DNA of 64,000 nt, from positions 12,277,001-12,341,000 of the forward strand of contig NC_091111.1 in NCBI RefSeq assembly GCF_024713975.1. Reading direction: 5' to 3'. The notes beneath the pieces are model-generated. The model ran no database searches. It was not told the DNA's origin and worked only from the letters and a program-made list of their open reading frames with translations. Source of the DNA: Paralichthys olivaceus. Its lineage: Eukaryota; Chordata; Actinopteri; Pleuronectiformes; Paralichthyidae. Positions 50,101 to 60,219 of the stretch are shown here, piece by piece (position 1 is the first letter of the stretch; the number at the start of each line of letters is the position of its first letter). A program made the translations under genes and the position numbers.

Positions 50101-53100
50101 CTGTTGCTCCAAGTGACTTGCCTGAGCTTTCTGGTTCTCCATCTCTCTCTGCAAATGCCTGAGAAGAAAGATAACAGACACAGTGAAGTAAGATAGAACA
50201 GTAAAGCACAGGTTTTTACAACCACTGTGTTGTTTGGACAAAAGTATTGGTTAGTTCTGGTGAAGGGAAATCTTAATGCTTCAGCTTACCAAAATATTTT
50301 GGACAATTCTATTCTTCCAACTTTGTGGGAACAGTTTGGGGAAGGCTTTCTGTTCCAGCATGACTGTACCCCAGTGCAAAAAGCAAGGTTTACAAAGATG
50401 TAGGTGGGGAAGTTTGGTGTGGAAGAACTTGACTGGCCGGCACATATATATATATATATATATATATATTTGCGTTCACACATGCACCCCACACAGACAC
50501 ACACCTGATCTCCTCCTCAACATCTCCTGAGAGGCAGTTGGCTCTGGTCTGTTCTGCAGTGTAGCTACGGTTATTGTAGATCTGATCTCCATCCTTAGAG
50601 AAGGCCAGGTTACAGTTGCGCGGAGGGTTTTTGTCCTGCATCACTCTTCGAGCCTCTGTGCGATTCTACACAGACAGAGACACACACACCAAAATCCATG
50701 TTAATGCAATATCAGCTTCATCGCTTACCTCAGCTTCACATAAAATGGCAACAAAGGAATTTATTCATTATCTTATTAATCTGGGACTTTTCTTGTGAAG
50801 AAATCCCTCGTTACCTTGATGAGTAGAATGCTTTCTATTCCTCTTTGATCAATCAGGCAGTTGGCAACAACTGGGTCCTCGATCTCGAGAGCTTGGAGCA
50901 CCGAGGGGTATTCAGGGTGATTCACAGCCCTGACAACAGAAGTTTGTGATAGTTTAAACAAAATGTAGCATTTAATTATCTTGGACGTGATTGCACCAGT
51001 CTTCAGCTTGAGTTAATGTGTTGAGAGGAAGATGTGTAACTTTAAAAATAGTGGAGTATCACTCTGTGTAGGAGGGAAACTTCAAGGCTAATGCTTTCAT
51101 TTCAGGCAATGTCCAACTAAAACTTAAGACACTTTTATATGAACAATGTACATGTCCTCACTTCCTCCTTGTATCGTGGACATGTGGGAGGAATTGGCTG
51201 GTTATGATGGCAGGTCTGCGGCCTCTTGGAAACACTTTGGCCATGAGGTCCTGCAGTACCCTCTCATCTGCATAATTGTCACAGGTGAAGGCCAGCATCT
51301 GCCCTTTAAGACACACTTCTATAGCCAGTGCCAGCTCCGGATCTTTCAGGCTAATGAGGTAACCTGTAGAGGGAAAGAAAGTACAATGCAAGACACACAA
51401 TCAGAACGGTAAAGCCACCATCTTAAACCTGAATTATATAACATACATGTATATATACATATATAAATATGCTACTCCATTTCTTTATATATTATAGCTG
51501 AGAATGACTCATGGCCTGACTGCTTATCACATTACATGAACTTTTACATCTTACCCAGAGGTCCTCTTGGTTTGTGCTTGAACTGGCCCCTATTGTGGGC
51601 GTCCTGGATGGCATTAAGGAGTGCAGGCATGTGCTCCCCAAAACGCCGCAGCCGATTGGAGCGGCTGCTTTCCAGACTCTGCAAGTTCCGTCTAATGGCT
51701 TCAATGGACCTCTGGAGCACGTCGTGGTCTCTCCTGAAGATGTTTAGATTATGTTAGAGGCCAATTTTTTTTAATGATTCTACTGCTGAGTGGATTTTGT
51801 AGACTAGTGAGAACTTATCTGGAGAAATGACAGAATAAACGGACTGAAAGAGGGATTCATAAAGTTAGCTATGAATAATTATTTGAATGTAATTCATGTC
51901 TTTTGGTGATCCATCTGTTTCCTTACTTCATCTTTGATTGATCTTCCCTGGCATGGGTGCAGGCATGCTGATACTGGTCAGTCTGCTGGCCCAGAGTGGC
52001 AATCTGGTGTCTAAGGTTCTCCAGCTCAGACTGGATCTGCTCCATGTGCAACATCCTGGCCTGACTCTCTGCTCCCGTTTTTTCACTGATGCTAGAGAAA
52101 CAAAAAAACGTGATAAAGACAATTAGATGAAAAGTAAAGGGGAGAAAAGAAATAATGAAATCATACAGATGGAAATAAAGATGGACAAGAAAACAAAGTG
52201 AAGTTGTACCTCAGCTTGAGATCGCTTATCCTCGAGGACAACTGAACCTTGTCCTTTTCCAGGTCTCTCAGGTTAGCCTTGCATCTGTGGACAGTGACCT
52301 GCGCAAAAAGCATCACAATGATAACAGGGACTTGAAACAGCTGTGCCCTGTATTATACCTGAAAACCACTGACTTCTAAATGAGAAAACAAATGCAAATT
52401 ATATGTAAACGGTGATGGTGATAACATTCACACAACTTTTTCACTTGAAATATTAGCTTCATCAGAACTAAAAACATGTTAGCAATAATATAAAATTTGA
52501 TAGAAGGGTCATAAAACCTGACCTCGCTGGACTTGAGAAGAGTGTTACGTTTCTGGGCCTCGGCCTTAAGGTCAGCACATTTGGGCTGAAGCTCCTGGAC
52601 TTGCTGGGTGATTCCTTCCAACTGCTCCTGGATCTGCTTGTACTTCTTCTCAGCCTCCTCAATCTTGAGCTGAATGATTATAGATCAATAACATAGGGAG
52701 GTTAGAGGATAAAAGGGAGCTATGTGCAAAAGTTGTGGTGTTAGCCATCAAACAAATGTAGTATTTATTTAATAAATAGTTATTATAGATTTTGCAGACT
52801 TAATAATTTTGCGTTATCCTTATAAACATGAAGGTGTGTTTCTGTTGATGAGAAACAGCTGTAATCAGTTTTGAGCCTTGCTTTTATCATTGATAAAACA
52901 CTATTGTACCTTCCATTCTTCAACCTTCTCATCATATTTCTTTGTGGAATGTCTGTCTGTTCGTAGCTTCTCCTTCATCGGCTCCAACTCCTTCTCCATC
53001 TCGGCCACCTGTATGAGTTAACACATTTGTTGACAGCAATTAATATTCAGATCAATCATCTATTCAGTAACTAATGCACTCATCCAGTGTCTCATGGGCA

Positions 53101-55938
53101 GAGGACTTGGTAAAGAAGGTACAAAAGGAGAAAATGATCTCACCAAGGCCCAAGCCATCTGCTTCTGTAACTCCTCTAGTTTAGTGTGCATTTCCTCAAG
53201 AGATGCCAGACTCTTGTATTGATCCTCTTTCTCTTTGTATTTCTGCTTCAGGTCTTTTAGGCACTGCAACAGTCACATCTTATAAATCAAGCTCAGTTGT
53301 CTTGTTATCCCGCTACAGTCATAATTACAGGGTGGACTAAAAACAGCAACCGTTTAGTACAGTGCAGTATTAATACAATAATAATGAACGTGAGACTAAT
53401 TCTTACTTCGTTTTGTTGCTGCACCTTATCCTCTGTGACGTGCTTGGTGGTTTTGATGTAAACAAAGTCTTCTCTCATCTGCTCCAGCTGTGTGGCTTTC
53501 ATAAAAAACTGAGCGATGGGAATGAAAATTAAAAGAAGAAAAAATGTCAAAACATGAAAAGCTGCAAAATACACATTAACAAGAACAGATGTTATGATTT
53601 TCTGCATTTTTTCCCTTCGAACACCAATTCTGATACCAGACATTCGTGTTTCAGCCGATACCGAGTACCGATGAGATATCATGGAATTTAAAAAAAACAT
53701 TTACATAATGTATTTTAACAGCTGTATGTACAAACTCTACTGTAAGAACCCTATAGTGGAAGTGATTGTTATCACCATACCTCATGTTAAACCCTTTTCT
53801 GATGATGATATCATAACATCTCTACAAACAACACATCAAGATTTTCATTTAAAAATATGTGTCTTTATGATTACTCTAGACTTACCTTATACTTGTCCCC
53901 CTCTCCTTTGGAATGTAGGAAATATTTGCTCATCTCTTGAGTGAGAACTGACACAGGATTGTTGACCTTTGGAAGAAAACAAGGTGACAAGTTCACCAAC
54001 ACTGCAAAACATTTTGGTCACACAGGATTCCATTATGTCAAAGGAAAGTATAAGCAACATTGCACTGTATAAGACTTGCTTTGCTCATACCTGAATATTG
54101 AAATTGTCCAGGATGGACAAAAGCTCTTCCTTCTTAGTTGAGATAATCTGACCTACAAGAGGGGAGAAAAAAGATAACGAATCCTTAATGTGTAATGAGA
54201 ATTATTCAGGCAGCCACAGTTGGACACTTATATTACAAGACTTTGACTATTTTTACTCTTAATCTTCACCAGTGTTTTGTAATTGTGAATAAATAAAATA
54301 AATAAAACACCTTATTGGTTCTTTTTTATTCATGATCAACCTTTACATTTGTTAGAAATATGAAACTATCTTGCTATACCTCTTCAAAAAATGCTGAAAA
54401 TCAGACATCCATGAGCACCCATGGTTTTTACCTGACTTGTTCCGCAGTTTATATGTTCTCATCCCCTCTCGTGTTATTTTGAGGTCGACAGTGATGGCTG
54501 GACCATACACCTCGGGTTTGTAAGCGTCCCTTCCTTTGTTATGTAGGGTAATTGATACATCGGCTGAGCTGAGAAAAAGAGAGTGAAGTGATGCAACCTT
54601 TGAAAAGACAAGTTACTTTTGTGTGTGACGCTAAACTACATTTTTACAATTATGATGGGCTATGAAAGTAATATTTTCTCTAAAACAAAAGACAAAAGAA
54701 AATGTATGAATTGCAAAATAAGTGTTTTAACAAGAGGAGCTACAAGTTCATATTCATAAATTTTTCCGCTAACAGATAGGCCCTTAACGGCAACAACAGC
54801 CTTTCTCAGATACAGCACGTCAAAAGAGATTATCTATTAGAGTGTGGTAAAAGATTTACCTTTCTCCCTCTTTCACAAAACCTTTGAGGCACGATCCTCT
54901 GTTTGTGGCCTGTGCATTCCCACCTAAAGCAACTATGAGAGCAGTCAGGACGGCACTTTTTCCACCTGTCACAGAGGCAAATTGTGCACAGGAAAAAATG
55001 TAAACACTGCAATTTACAGTCAAACAATCCAACTTAAGGTTAACATGATAATTTATGGGGATGCCACAGTGTGGACATTTTTCTACCAGGTAATTATCTT
55101 GTGACAACACTGCTGTTACCGATCACCGGACACTTAACAAGAACAAAACATGTGTTGGCTCAGAGTCTGTACAGTTTTTACATAGTCAGTTCTATAATAT
55201 TAGATTGTACTGTGAATAGCATCAATCTTCTGTTGAACTTGAAGTTGTGTGTTACATTGACTGTGGGGGTCCACTATTCATAATAACATAAAAGATCTAT
55301 AAGAAGATAAGGATCCATTGTAGAGCACCCTACATCTACACTTTTGACAACTCCATATTTTTATTTGCAGTATGCTATTCACATAAGATTTCAGTTCCAC
55401 AGGTTTCTCATAAAATCACAATCAGCACACCAAAGTTCTTTAAGCTGTGTGCCGGTGCTGTGCAAAAGTGTGATCATTACCCTGCACTCGTTAAATAGTT
55501 TTACTCACTTCCATTGTTGCCGATGACAAAGTTGACATTGGCACCAAATGTGAACGGGCCGAGGAGTGAGTGGCACATGAAGTTCTTCAGCGTGATGCTC
55601 TCCACGATCCCTGCATCACTCACCACCTTGGCAGCACCTTGCACCTAAACACAAGGTTTTCATTTTCCTGTCACTTAACTCCAGATCATGCCACATCCAG
55701 ATATGTACACATGCTTTACAGCTGCTGTTTGGAATTAGTGATTCTCCCAAGAGCAACATATTTGCAAAGAAATGATAAATGTTCCTAACAAGACAGTGAG
55801 TGTACATACGTGCTTCAGCAGAGGATCATCGCAGTCATCAACATTTTCATCATTCTCTTCGTCTTCTTCTTCTTCCTGCGCAGGCCTGACCCGTTTGTTG
55901 ACATTTTCACTGACAGAGCTGCTTTTCCTCTTCGACAT
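47122..55938 (-). CDS. smc6: SMC6, structural maintenance of chromosomes 6
   Basis: Complete, 1,093 aa (human 1,091). Coding exons: 55938-55810, 55644-55509, 54965-54860, 54568-54432, 54152-54091, 53966-53886, 53508-53407, 53263-53144, 53008-52910, 52669-52523, 52298-52210, 52091-51927, 51733-51555, 51363-51162, 50929-50815, 50665-50505, 50158-50023, 49929-49849, 49767-49597, 49400-49263, 49073-48928, 48782-48657, 48531-48426, 47893-47741, 47554-47457, 47218-47122. Phases agree throughout. The Walker A motif GNNGSGKS (residues 85-92) spans an intron. Two long coiled coils flank a hinge (about 480-690). The ABC signature LSGGERS is at 995-1001 and Walker B CLDE at 1021-1024. SMC6 pairs with SMC5 in the NSE complex for recombinational repair and replication-fork stability. 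One intron uses a GC donor. The start is MSKRK; there is no ATG further upstream in the exon. Confidence 0.97.
48045..48360. repeat. Possible MITE remnant in SMC6 intron
   Basis: Text beginning 'agctgcgttcagatatgaac' and running to about 'gttgtcaacacggccac' resembles degenerate fish MITE sequence and is loosely similar to 21,850-22,200. Ends and duplication are not clear. Confidence 0.3.
48532..48656 (-). other. GC-AG intron in SMC6
   Basis: The intron after exon 48782-48657 starts AG/GCGAGT and ends CTCAG. The only join that keeps [14 protein letters not shown] intact uses this GC donor, which otherwise fits the donor consensus well. The sequence has no usable GT at that position. Confidence 0.85.
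50286..50440 (+). mobile_element. Tc1/mariner transposase fragment
   Basis: In an intron of SMC6, opposite strand. One frame reads [13 protein letters not shown], then a stop where a Trp codon would sit, then [10 protein letters not shown]. This corresponds to the conserved Tc1 transposase region around the catalytic Asp of the 'QQDNxPxHT' box and the '(L)xWPxQSPDLN' box, truncated before the latter ends. It is followed at once by an (AT)n run. It is a dead fragment. Confidence 0.7.
50444..50470. repeat. (AT)n microsatellite in SMC6 intron
   Basis: About 13 TA units, abutting the Tc1/mariner fragment and ending 34 bases short of the next exon. Confidence 0.9.
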
Positions 55939-55952
55939 CCTCTTCAACCTAC
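55939..55952 (-). other. SMC6 5' UTR part of first coding exon
   Basis: An acceptor (TTTTCTCTCAG) on the minus strand places 14 untranslated bases before the SMC6 ATG, so the leader is spliced. Confidence 0.75.
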
Positions 55953-56292
55953 CTGAGAGAAAATAAAGTGAAAGGAAACACCCACACCCCTGTTATTTGC
56001 ATAGAGTCATACATCTAATCTCCGGCGATATCGTGTTACATTTCCTGGTTTCGTTCTGCTGCGTCTTCCGTCACCTTTATTTTGATAAAGTCTTTCCTCA
56101 CAGCAGATATCCTTGACAACAACTGTGGCAAGTTACACCCGGGTTAGCCTCGCTACTGGACTAGCTTAGCTGGCTAACGACCTAACGCTACGTGTTAAAC
56201 AGGAAGCTACACTTGTGTAGTCGTTGTGCTTGGTTTCTAATCGTTAATAAGATATTGAGACGACTGACACGTCTTTAGGAGGAGCTGCTCAC

Positions 56293-56400
56293 CTTGTTGA
56301 CAGCAGTCACACACACAACACAGCTGAAAACATGGAGAGGACCCGCTCCTCTCGATGGCTCGTAGGATTCGCGCTTGTCGCTTCTTCTTCTTCTCTCGGT
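56293..56400 (-). other. Candidate SMC6 non-coding first exon and promoter
   Basis: A strong donor on the minus strand (CAACAAG/GTGAGC) ends a CpG-bearing segment just upstream of the spliced SMC6 leader. The start site is not defined by the sequence; the 56,330-56,410 region ('ctcgatggctcgtaggattc') is the likely promoter core and lacks a TATA box. Confidence 0.55.
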
Positions 56401-56529
56401 TTACTCGCAGATCGCATACAACTTAACGTGCATACCGCCACCTACTGTACAAGAATGTGTAACACCATGTCATGGTGGAGCAACAGATTTAGGGATATCT
56501 AGTGGTGAAGTGTCATGTTGCAGCTGAAT

Positions 56530-56800
56530 GCAGGGTGTAAGATTTAGGTGAAAGGGATCTATCGGCAGAAATTTAATGTAGAATAATCCTCATGATGTTT
56601 TCACTAGTTCATTTCATCTGAATTGTATGAATTGTAGTTTTCTTTACCCCAGAAAAGACCCTTTATATTTAAATACTTTATATTGACATCGAGGGGACCC
56701 TCTCTACAGAGGCCGTCATGTTTTTTACGTGAGGGGTGTTCAGCTGCAATATGCAATTTCAACACTAGATATCACAAAATTCTACACACTGTACCTTTAA
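56530..56800. mobile_element. TTAA-type dispersed repeat, copy 2
   Basis: A longer relative of the element at 9349-9474. It shares 'gtgtaagatttaggtgaaa' near its left end and 'gtgaggggtgttcagctgca' and 'cactgtacctttaa' at its right end, where TTAA is intact (56,797-56,800). The left terminus is eroded. It lies just upstream of SMC6. Confidence 0.75.
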
Positions 56801-57261
56801 GTGGGGATCATTTGATAGACTATCAAGAGAAAAGAGCTAGGGCACAGAATAATCAAGTCATCTAAGAAGAATATGTTTCTCCATGGATATTTCCAGTAAC
56901 CAATGTGATTCTTAAAACTTGTGGAACAGAAGAGAGAATGGACTGAAAGGAATGTCGATCATATTGGTAATTTATGATAACATATGATGGTATTGTTATG
57001 TGAGCAGGAACTATTATGAGTATATAATACAGTATTTACTGATGGATCCAAAGATCTAATGACTAATCACCAGTGTTCATACCTGAGTTTGATGAAGACA
57101 TGCAAAATAATCTAATGATGAATTATCAGTGTTTACAGCAGAGTTGGTTGTTATCATTTTTGTATTACAATGGTTAGAAGAGGTATCAAGACTCTACTGC
57201 AGCTTTTAATAGTTTAGTAAATATCTATTACCGCACAAGGTAGAGTGAGAATTAAAAGCAA

Positions 57262-57539
57262 TGGTAACACTTTATATTAGGGAACACATATCATCCATGA
57301 ACTAGTTGCTTATTAGCATGGATATTAGAGGCATATTGGCTCTTTGTTAGTCATTATAAAGCACTTATTAATGCCTTATTCTTAATGAACTTATTCTGCA
57401 ACTACTCCATTGATTAACAGTTTCCCCTTAATAACCTCCTAATTACTGCTTATTGATGGTGAGTAAGGAAGTTGTTGTACATGAATTACAATCAAGTGCT
57501 TGGATATGTTCACTTTGTGTTTAATATAAAGTGTTACCA
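57262..57539. mobile_element. MITE with perfect 18-bp terminal inverted repeats
   Basis: A 278-bp element with ends TGGTAACACTTTATATTA (57,262-57,279) and its exact reverse complement at 57,522-57,539. The interior is AT-rich, non-coding, with repeated 'cttattaatgccttattctt'-like text. The GGTAACACTTTA terminus is frequent in teleost genomes. A target duplication could not be fixed. It begins 49 bases past the pre-insertion AK9 stop and so would have been part of the 3' UTR. Confidence 0.8.
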
Positions 57540-57587
57540 AAGTAATTAAAACAACACAAAATAAAAACAAAAAAAAGCAGTAGGCTC

Positions 57588-57640
57588 TTAGTCTTCCAAA
57601 GCCAGGAACTTGATCATTTTGGTCTCAAAGTCAGTGGGTC
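57588..57640 (-). pseudogene. Severed 3' end of the AK9 last exon
   Basis: On the minus strand this continues the AK9 frame exactly from the target duplication: P, then TDFETKMIKFLALED, then TAA at 57,590-57,588. It is separated from the rest of the exon (60,363-60,494) only by the LTR element. In the present arrangement it is stranded beyond a stop codon and is no longer translated. Confidence 0.85.
57636..57640. repeat. Left target-site duplication GGGTC
   Basis: GGGTC directly before the 5' LTR, identical to 60,358-60,362 after the 3' LTR. Five bases is the usual length for Ty3/Gypsy-type integration. Confidence 0.9.
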
Positions 57641-58131
57641 TGTCACAGTTTTGTATTTTCAGTGTTCCTCTCATGTTCCCTTCTGCCTTCCTCTGTGTTC
57701 ATCCCTGTCTTGGTTATTTAATTTTGTTCTTGTTTCCTGTTTTATTTTGTAGTCCTTGCTCCCTGTGTGTTTTCATCTATTGACTTCCTGCCCTCATCAG
57801 TTTCACCTGTTTGTCTTGTGCCACCTGTCCCCAGTTACTAATTAGTTCCAGTCAGTATATAGTCTTTGTGTTTCCCCCATGTGGTGGTTGGTTCGTCGTC
57901 GTCATGGTTCTGTCTGTTCATGTGTCTCGTCAGCTCTCGTCACGTTACCCAGTAAGTTTGTATCCTGCCCTGTTCTGTGTTTCCACTCCTGTTTTTTGAG
58001 TGCGATTATTATTTCTTGAAGATTTCTTGTGTTACGTTTACCCCCTGCTAAATAAAATACACTTTTTGTTAAACTTTAATTAGTTTCTGTTTTGGTCTCC
58101 TCATCTCACGTCCCCCACCCTAACTTTGACA
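57641..58131 (+). repeat. 5' LTR (491 bp)
   Basis: Starts TGTCACAG and ends TTTGACA. Carries TATATA at 57,856-57,861 and AATAAA at 58,051-58,056, consistent with a U3 promoter and R-region poly(A) signal. Confidence 0.85.
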
Positions 58132-58148
58132 GTACGAACCAATCAGTA

Positions 58149-59129
58149 ATGGACCAAGCAGAGCTTTATGTTTTTTATAGGAAGGTTTTTTATTTTGACT
58201 CCTTGGTGGAGGAGCTGAGCACCGCAGGCACAAAGGAGCGTGAAGAGCTCCTGGAGAAAATGGCACCGGTGCGGGATTGGCTTAAGGACAGACCCTGGGT
58301 CAGCCACTTTGTCCCGCACCTGGTGACCGTAAAGAGGAGACTTAAGGACATCCTCTCATCCCCAACTCCCCCTGCAGATCCCTACCTCGGCACCCGCCTG
58401 GCTTTTGGGGGCCCCCGCAGTCTGCGTAGAAACGCTACGACGCGGGGCGGGCGCCGGAGGGGAGCCCCTCACTCAGTTTCCATCCATCTCCACCAGTTAA
58501 CAGGCGGCAACCTCAGTACAGGATATCTTGGATTCTGGCAGAAGCAACCCACGTTCCAGCGTCGGGGGTCCCTGCTGACGTCACTCATGTTCCGGCGTCG
58601 GGGATCCTTACAGATGCTACCCACGTTCCAGCGTCGGGGGTCCCGGCTGACGTCACTCATGTTCCGACGTCGGGGATCCCGGCAGATGCTACCCACGTTC
58701 CAGCGTCGGGGGTCCCGGCTGACGTCACTCACGTTCCGGCGTCGGGGATCCCGGCAGATGCTACCCACGTTCCAGCGTCGGGGGTCCCGGCTGACGTCAC
58801 TCACGTTCCGGCGTCGGGGATCCCGGCAGATGCTACCCACGTTCCAGCGTCGGGGGTCCCGGCTGACGTCACTCATGTTCCGGCGTCGGGGATTCCCGCA
58901 GATGCTACTCACGTTCCGGTTTCGGAGTTCGCCGTTCCTGTTCCTGCCCCACGGTCGGGGGTTCAAGCAGTCGTCTCGCCAGTCCCTGCCCCTCGTTTGG
59001 GGGTTACGGCGAGCGGCACTCCAGTTCCTGTTCCTGCCCCACGGTCGGGGGTTCAAGCAGTCGTCTCAGCAGAGCTTTATGTTTTTTATAGGAAGGTTTT
59101 TTATTTTGACTCCTTGGTGGAGGAGCTGA
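58149..59129 (+). CDS. LTR-element ORF, gag-like N-terminus plus repeats
   Basis: A 326-codon frame from an ATG 18 bases after the 5' LTR. The first 92 or so residues (MDQAELYVFYRKVFYFDSLV and on) form a helical, charged segment that recurs at the start of gag-like proteins of fish LTR elements. After that the frame runs through a minisatellite and becomes a low-complexity arginine/serine-rich repeat (TFQRRGSR alternating with SLTFRRRGSR). No zinc knuckle or enzyme motif is visible. The first part probably descends from a real gag, and the remainder is likely repeat read-through. It has no host function that I can infer. Confidence 0.55.
   Translation: MDQAELYVFYRKVFYFDSLVEELSTAGTKEREELLEKMAPVRDWLKDRPWVSHFVPHLVTVKRRLKDILSSPTPPADPYLGTRLAFGGPRSLRRNATTRGGRRRGAPHSVSIHLHQLTGGNLSTGYLGFWQKQPTFQRRGSLLTSLMFRRRGSLQMLPTFQRRGSRLTSLMFRRRGSRQMLPTFQRRGSRLTSLTFRRRGSRQMLPTFQRRGSRLTSLTFRRRGSRQMLPTFQRRGSRLTSLMFRRRGFPQMLLTFRFRSSPFLFLPHGRGFKQSSRQSLPLVWGLRRAALQFLFLPHGRGFKQSSQQSFMFFIGRFFILTPWWRS
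58548..58920. repeat. Minisatellite 1, 72-bp units (2 x 36)
   Basis: About five copies of a unit whose halves alternate 'gttccagcgtcgggggtccc' and 'gttccggcgtcggggatccc'. It keeps all frames open on both strands for long stretches, so long ORFs here are not evidence of genes. Confidence 0.9.
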
Positions 59130-59335
59130 GCACCGCAGGCACCAAGGAGCGTGAAGAGCTCCTGGAGAAAATGGCACCGGTGCGGGATTGGCTTAAGGAC
59201 AGACCCTGGGTCAGCCACTTTGTCCCGCACCTGGTGACCGTAGAGAGGAGACTTAAGGACATCCTCTCATCCCCAACTCCCCCTGCAGATCCCTACCTCG
59301 GCACCCGCCTGGCTTTTGGGGGCCCCCGCAGTCTG
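59068..59335 (+). repeat. Second copy of the 268-bp gag-like module
   Basis: Matches 58,157-58,424 along its full length with two substitutions noticed by eye (cacaaagg/caccaagg; gtaaag/gtagag). The near identity points to a duplication young relative to the element's own history or to gene conversion. The in-frame continuation (to 59,674) runs into minisatellite 2. Confidence 0.9.
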
Positions 59336-59399
59336 TCACAGAAGCAGCCCCAGCTGCTATCTTCCCCAGAACTTCCTATGACTGGACTGCAGAAGCAGC

Positions 59400-59590
59400 T
59401 GATTTTCCCTGAACCCCTAGGCTCTGTTTCTGACCGGCCTCCGGGCCGCCCGCCCGAGCCCCCGGGCTCTGTTTCCGACCGGCCTCCGGGCCGCCCGCCC
59501 GAGCCCCCGGGGTCAGTTTCTGACCGGCCTCCGGGCCGCCCGCCCGAGCCCCGTGCTCTGACTTTGACTGGCCTCCGGGTCGAGCCCCGT
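59400..59590. repeat. Minisatellite 2, about 54-bp units
   Basis: Three to four copies of a unit containing 'gaccggcctccgggccgccc' and 'gcccgagccccc'. It encodes a proline/glycine-rich repeat (SDRPPGRPPEPPG) in one frame and is extremely GC-rich. Confidence 0.85.
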
Positions 59591-59689
59591 GCTCTGTTCC
59601 AGATTCCCACCCCTCTCAGTTTCATGTGTACTCCTCCTTTAATTTCAGTTTTTGGACCGTCTGGAATCCGGTGACCGTAGAGAGGAGAC

Positions 59690-60125
59690 TCAGTTCCTGT
59701 TCCTGTCCCACGGATGCGGGTCTCGCCGGGCTCCGCTTCAGTTCCTGTTCCTGTTCCACGGTTGCGGCTTCTCGCCGGGCTCCACTTCAGTTCCTGTTCC
59801 TGTTCCACGGTTGCGGGTCTCGCCGGGCTCCGCTTCAGTTCCTGTTCCTGTTCCACGGTTGCGGGTCTCTCCGGGCTCCGCTTCAGTTCCTGTTCCTGTT
59901 CCACGGTTGCGGGTCTCGCCTGGCTCCGCTTCAGTTCCTGTCCCACGGTTGCGGGTCTCGCCGGGCTCCGCTTCTGTTCCTGTTCCTGTTCCACGGATTC
60001 GGGTCTTGCCGGGCTCCGCTTCAGTGCCTGTTCCTGTCCCACGGATGCGGGTCTCAACGGGCTCCGCTTCAGTTCCTGTTCCTGTTCCACGGATGCGGGT
60101 CTCGCCTGGCTCCGCTTCAGTTCCG
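59690..60125. repeat. Minisatellite 3, about 60-bp units
   Basis: Seven or so copies of a unit made of 'gcgggtctcgccgggctccg' and 'cttcagttcctgttcctgtt'. It is open in several frames on both strands (apparent proteins of 147-310 aa), all artefacts of the repeat. Confidence 0.9.
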
Positions 60126-60179
60126 GTTCCGGTCCCACGGTCGAACTGCTTCGAACTGAAGCGGAGCCAGGCGAGACCC
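60097..60179. repeat. 27-bp inverted repeat before the 3' LTR
   Basis: 60,097-60,123 and 60,153-60,179 are exact reverse complements (27 nt), separated by 29 nt. A second inverted pair (CGGTTCCGGTCCCACGG near 60,124-60,140 against 60,184-60,200) is interleaved with it. The last unit of minisatellite 3 has been copied in inverted orientation next to the polypurine tract. Confidence 0.85.
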
Positions 60180-60219
60180 ACATCCGTGGGACCGGAACCG
60201 GAACTGAAGGGGGGGGTTC

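Noticed and set aside
55735-55947. SMC6 start three codons upstream at 55,947
   Set aside because: That codon is TTG. The ATG at 55,938 gives MSKRK, matching the family's MxKRK start.
56400-57580. GEN1 expected next to SMC6
   Set aside because: GEN1 adjoins SMC6 in mammals, but this gap contains only two mobile-element copies and no nuclease motif. The next gene reads as AK9.
58469-59056. Minus-strand frame of 195 codons with RRNVSDVSRDPRRWN repeats
   Set aside because: It is the antisense of minisatellite 1. Repetition keeps it open.
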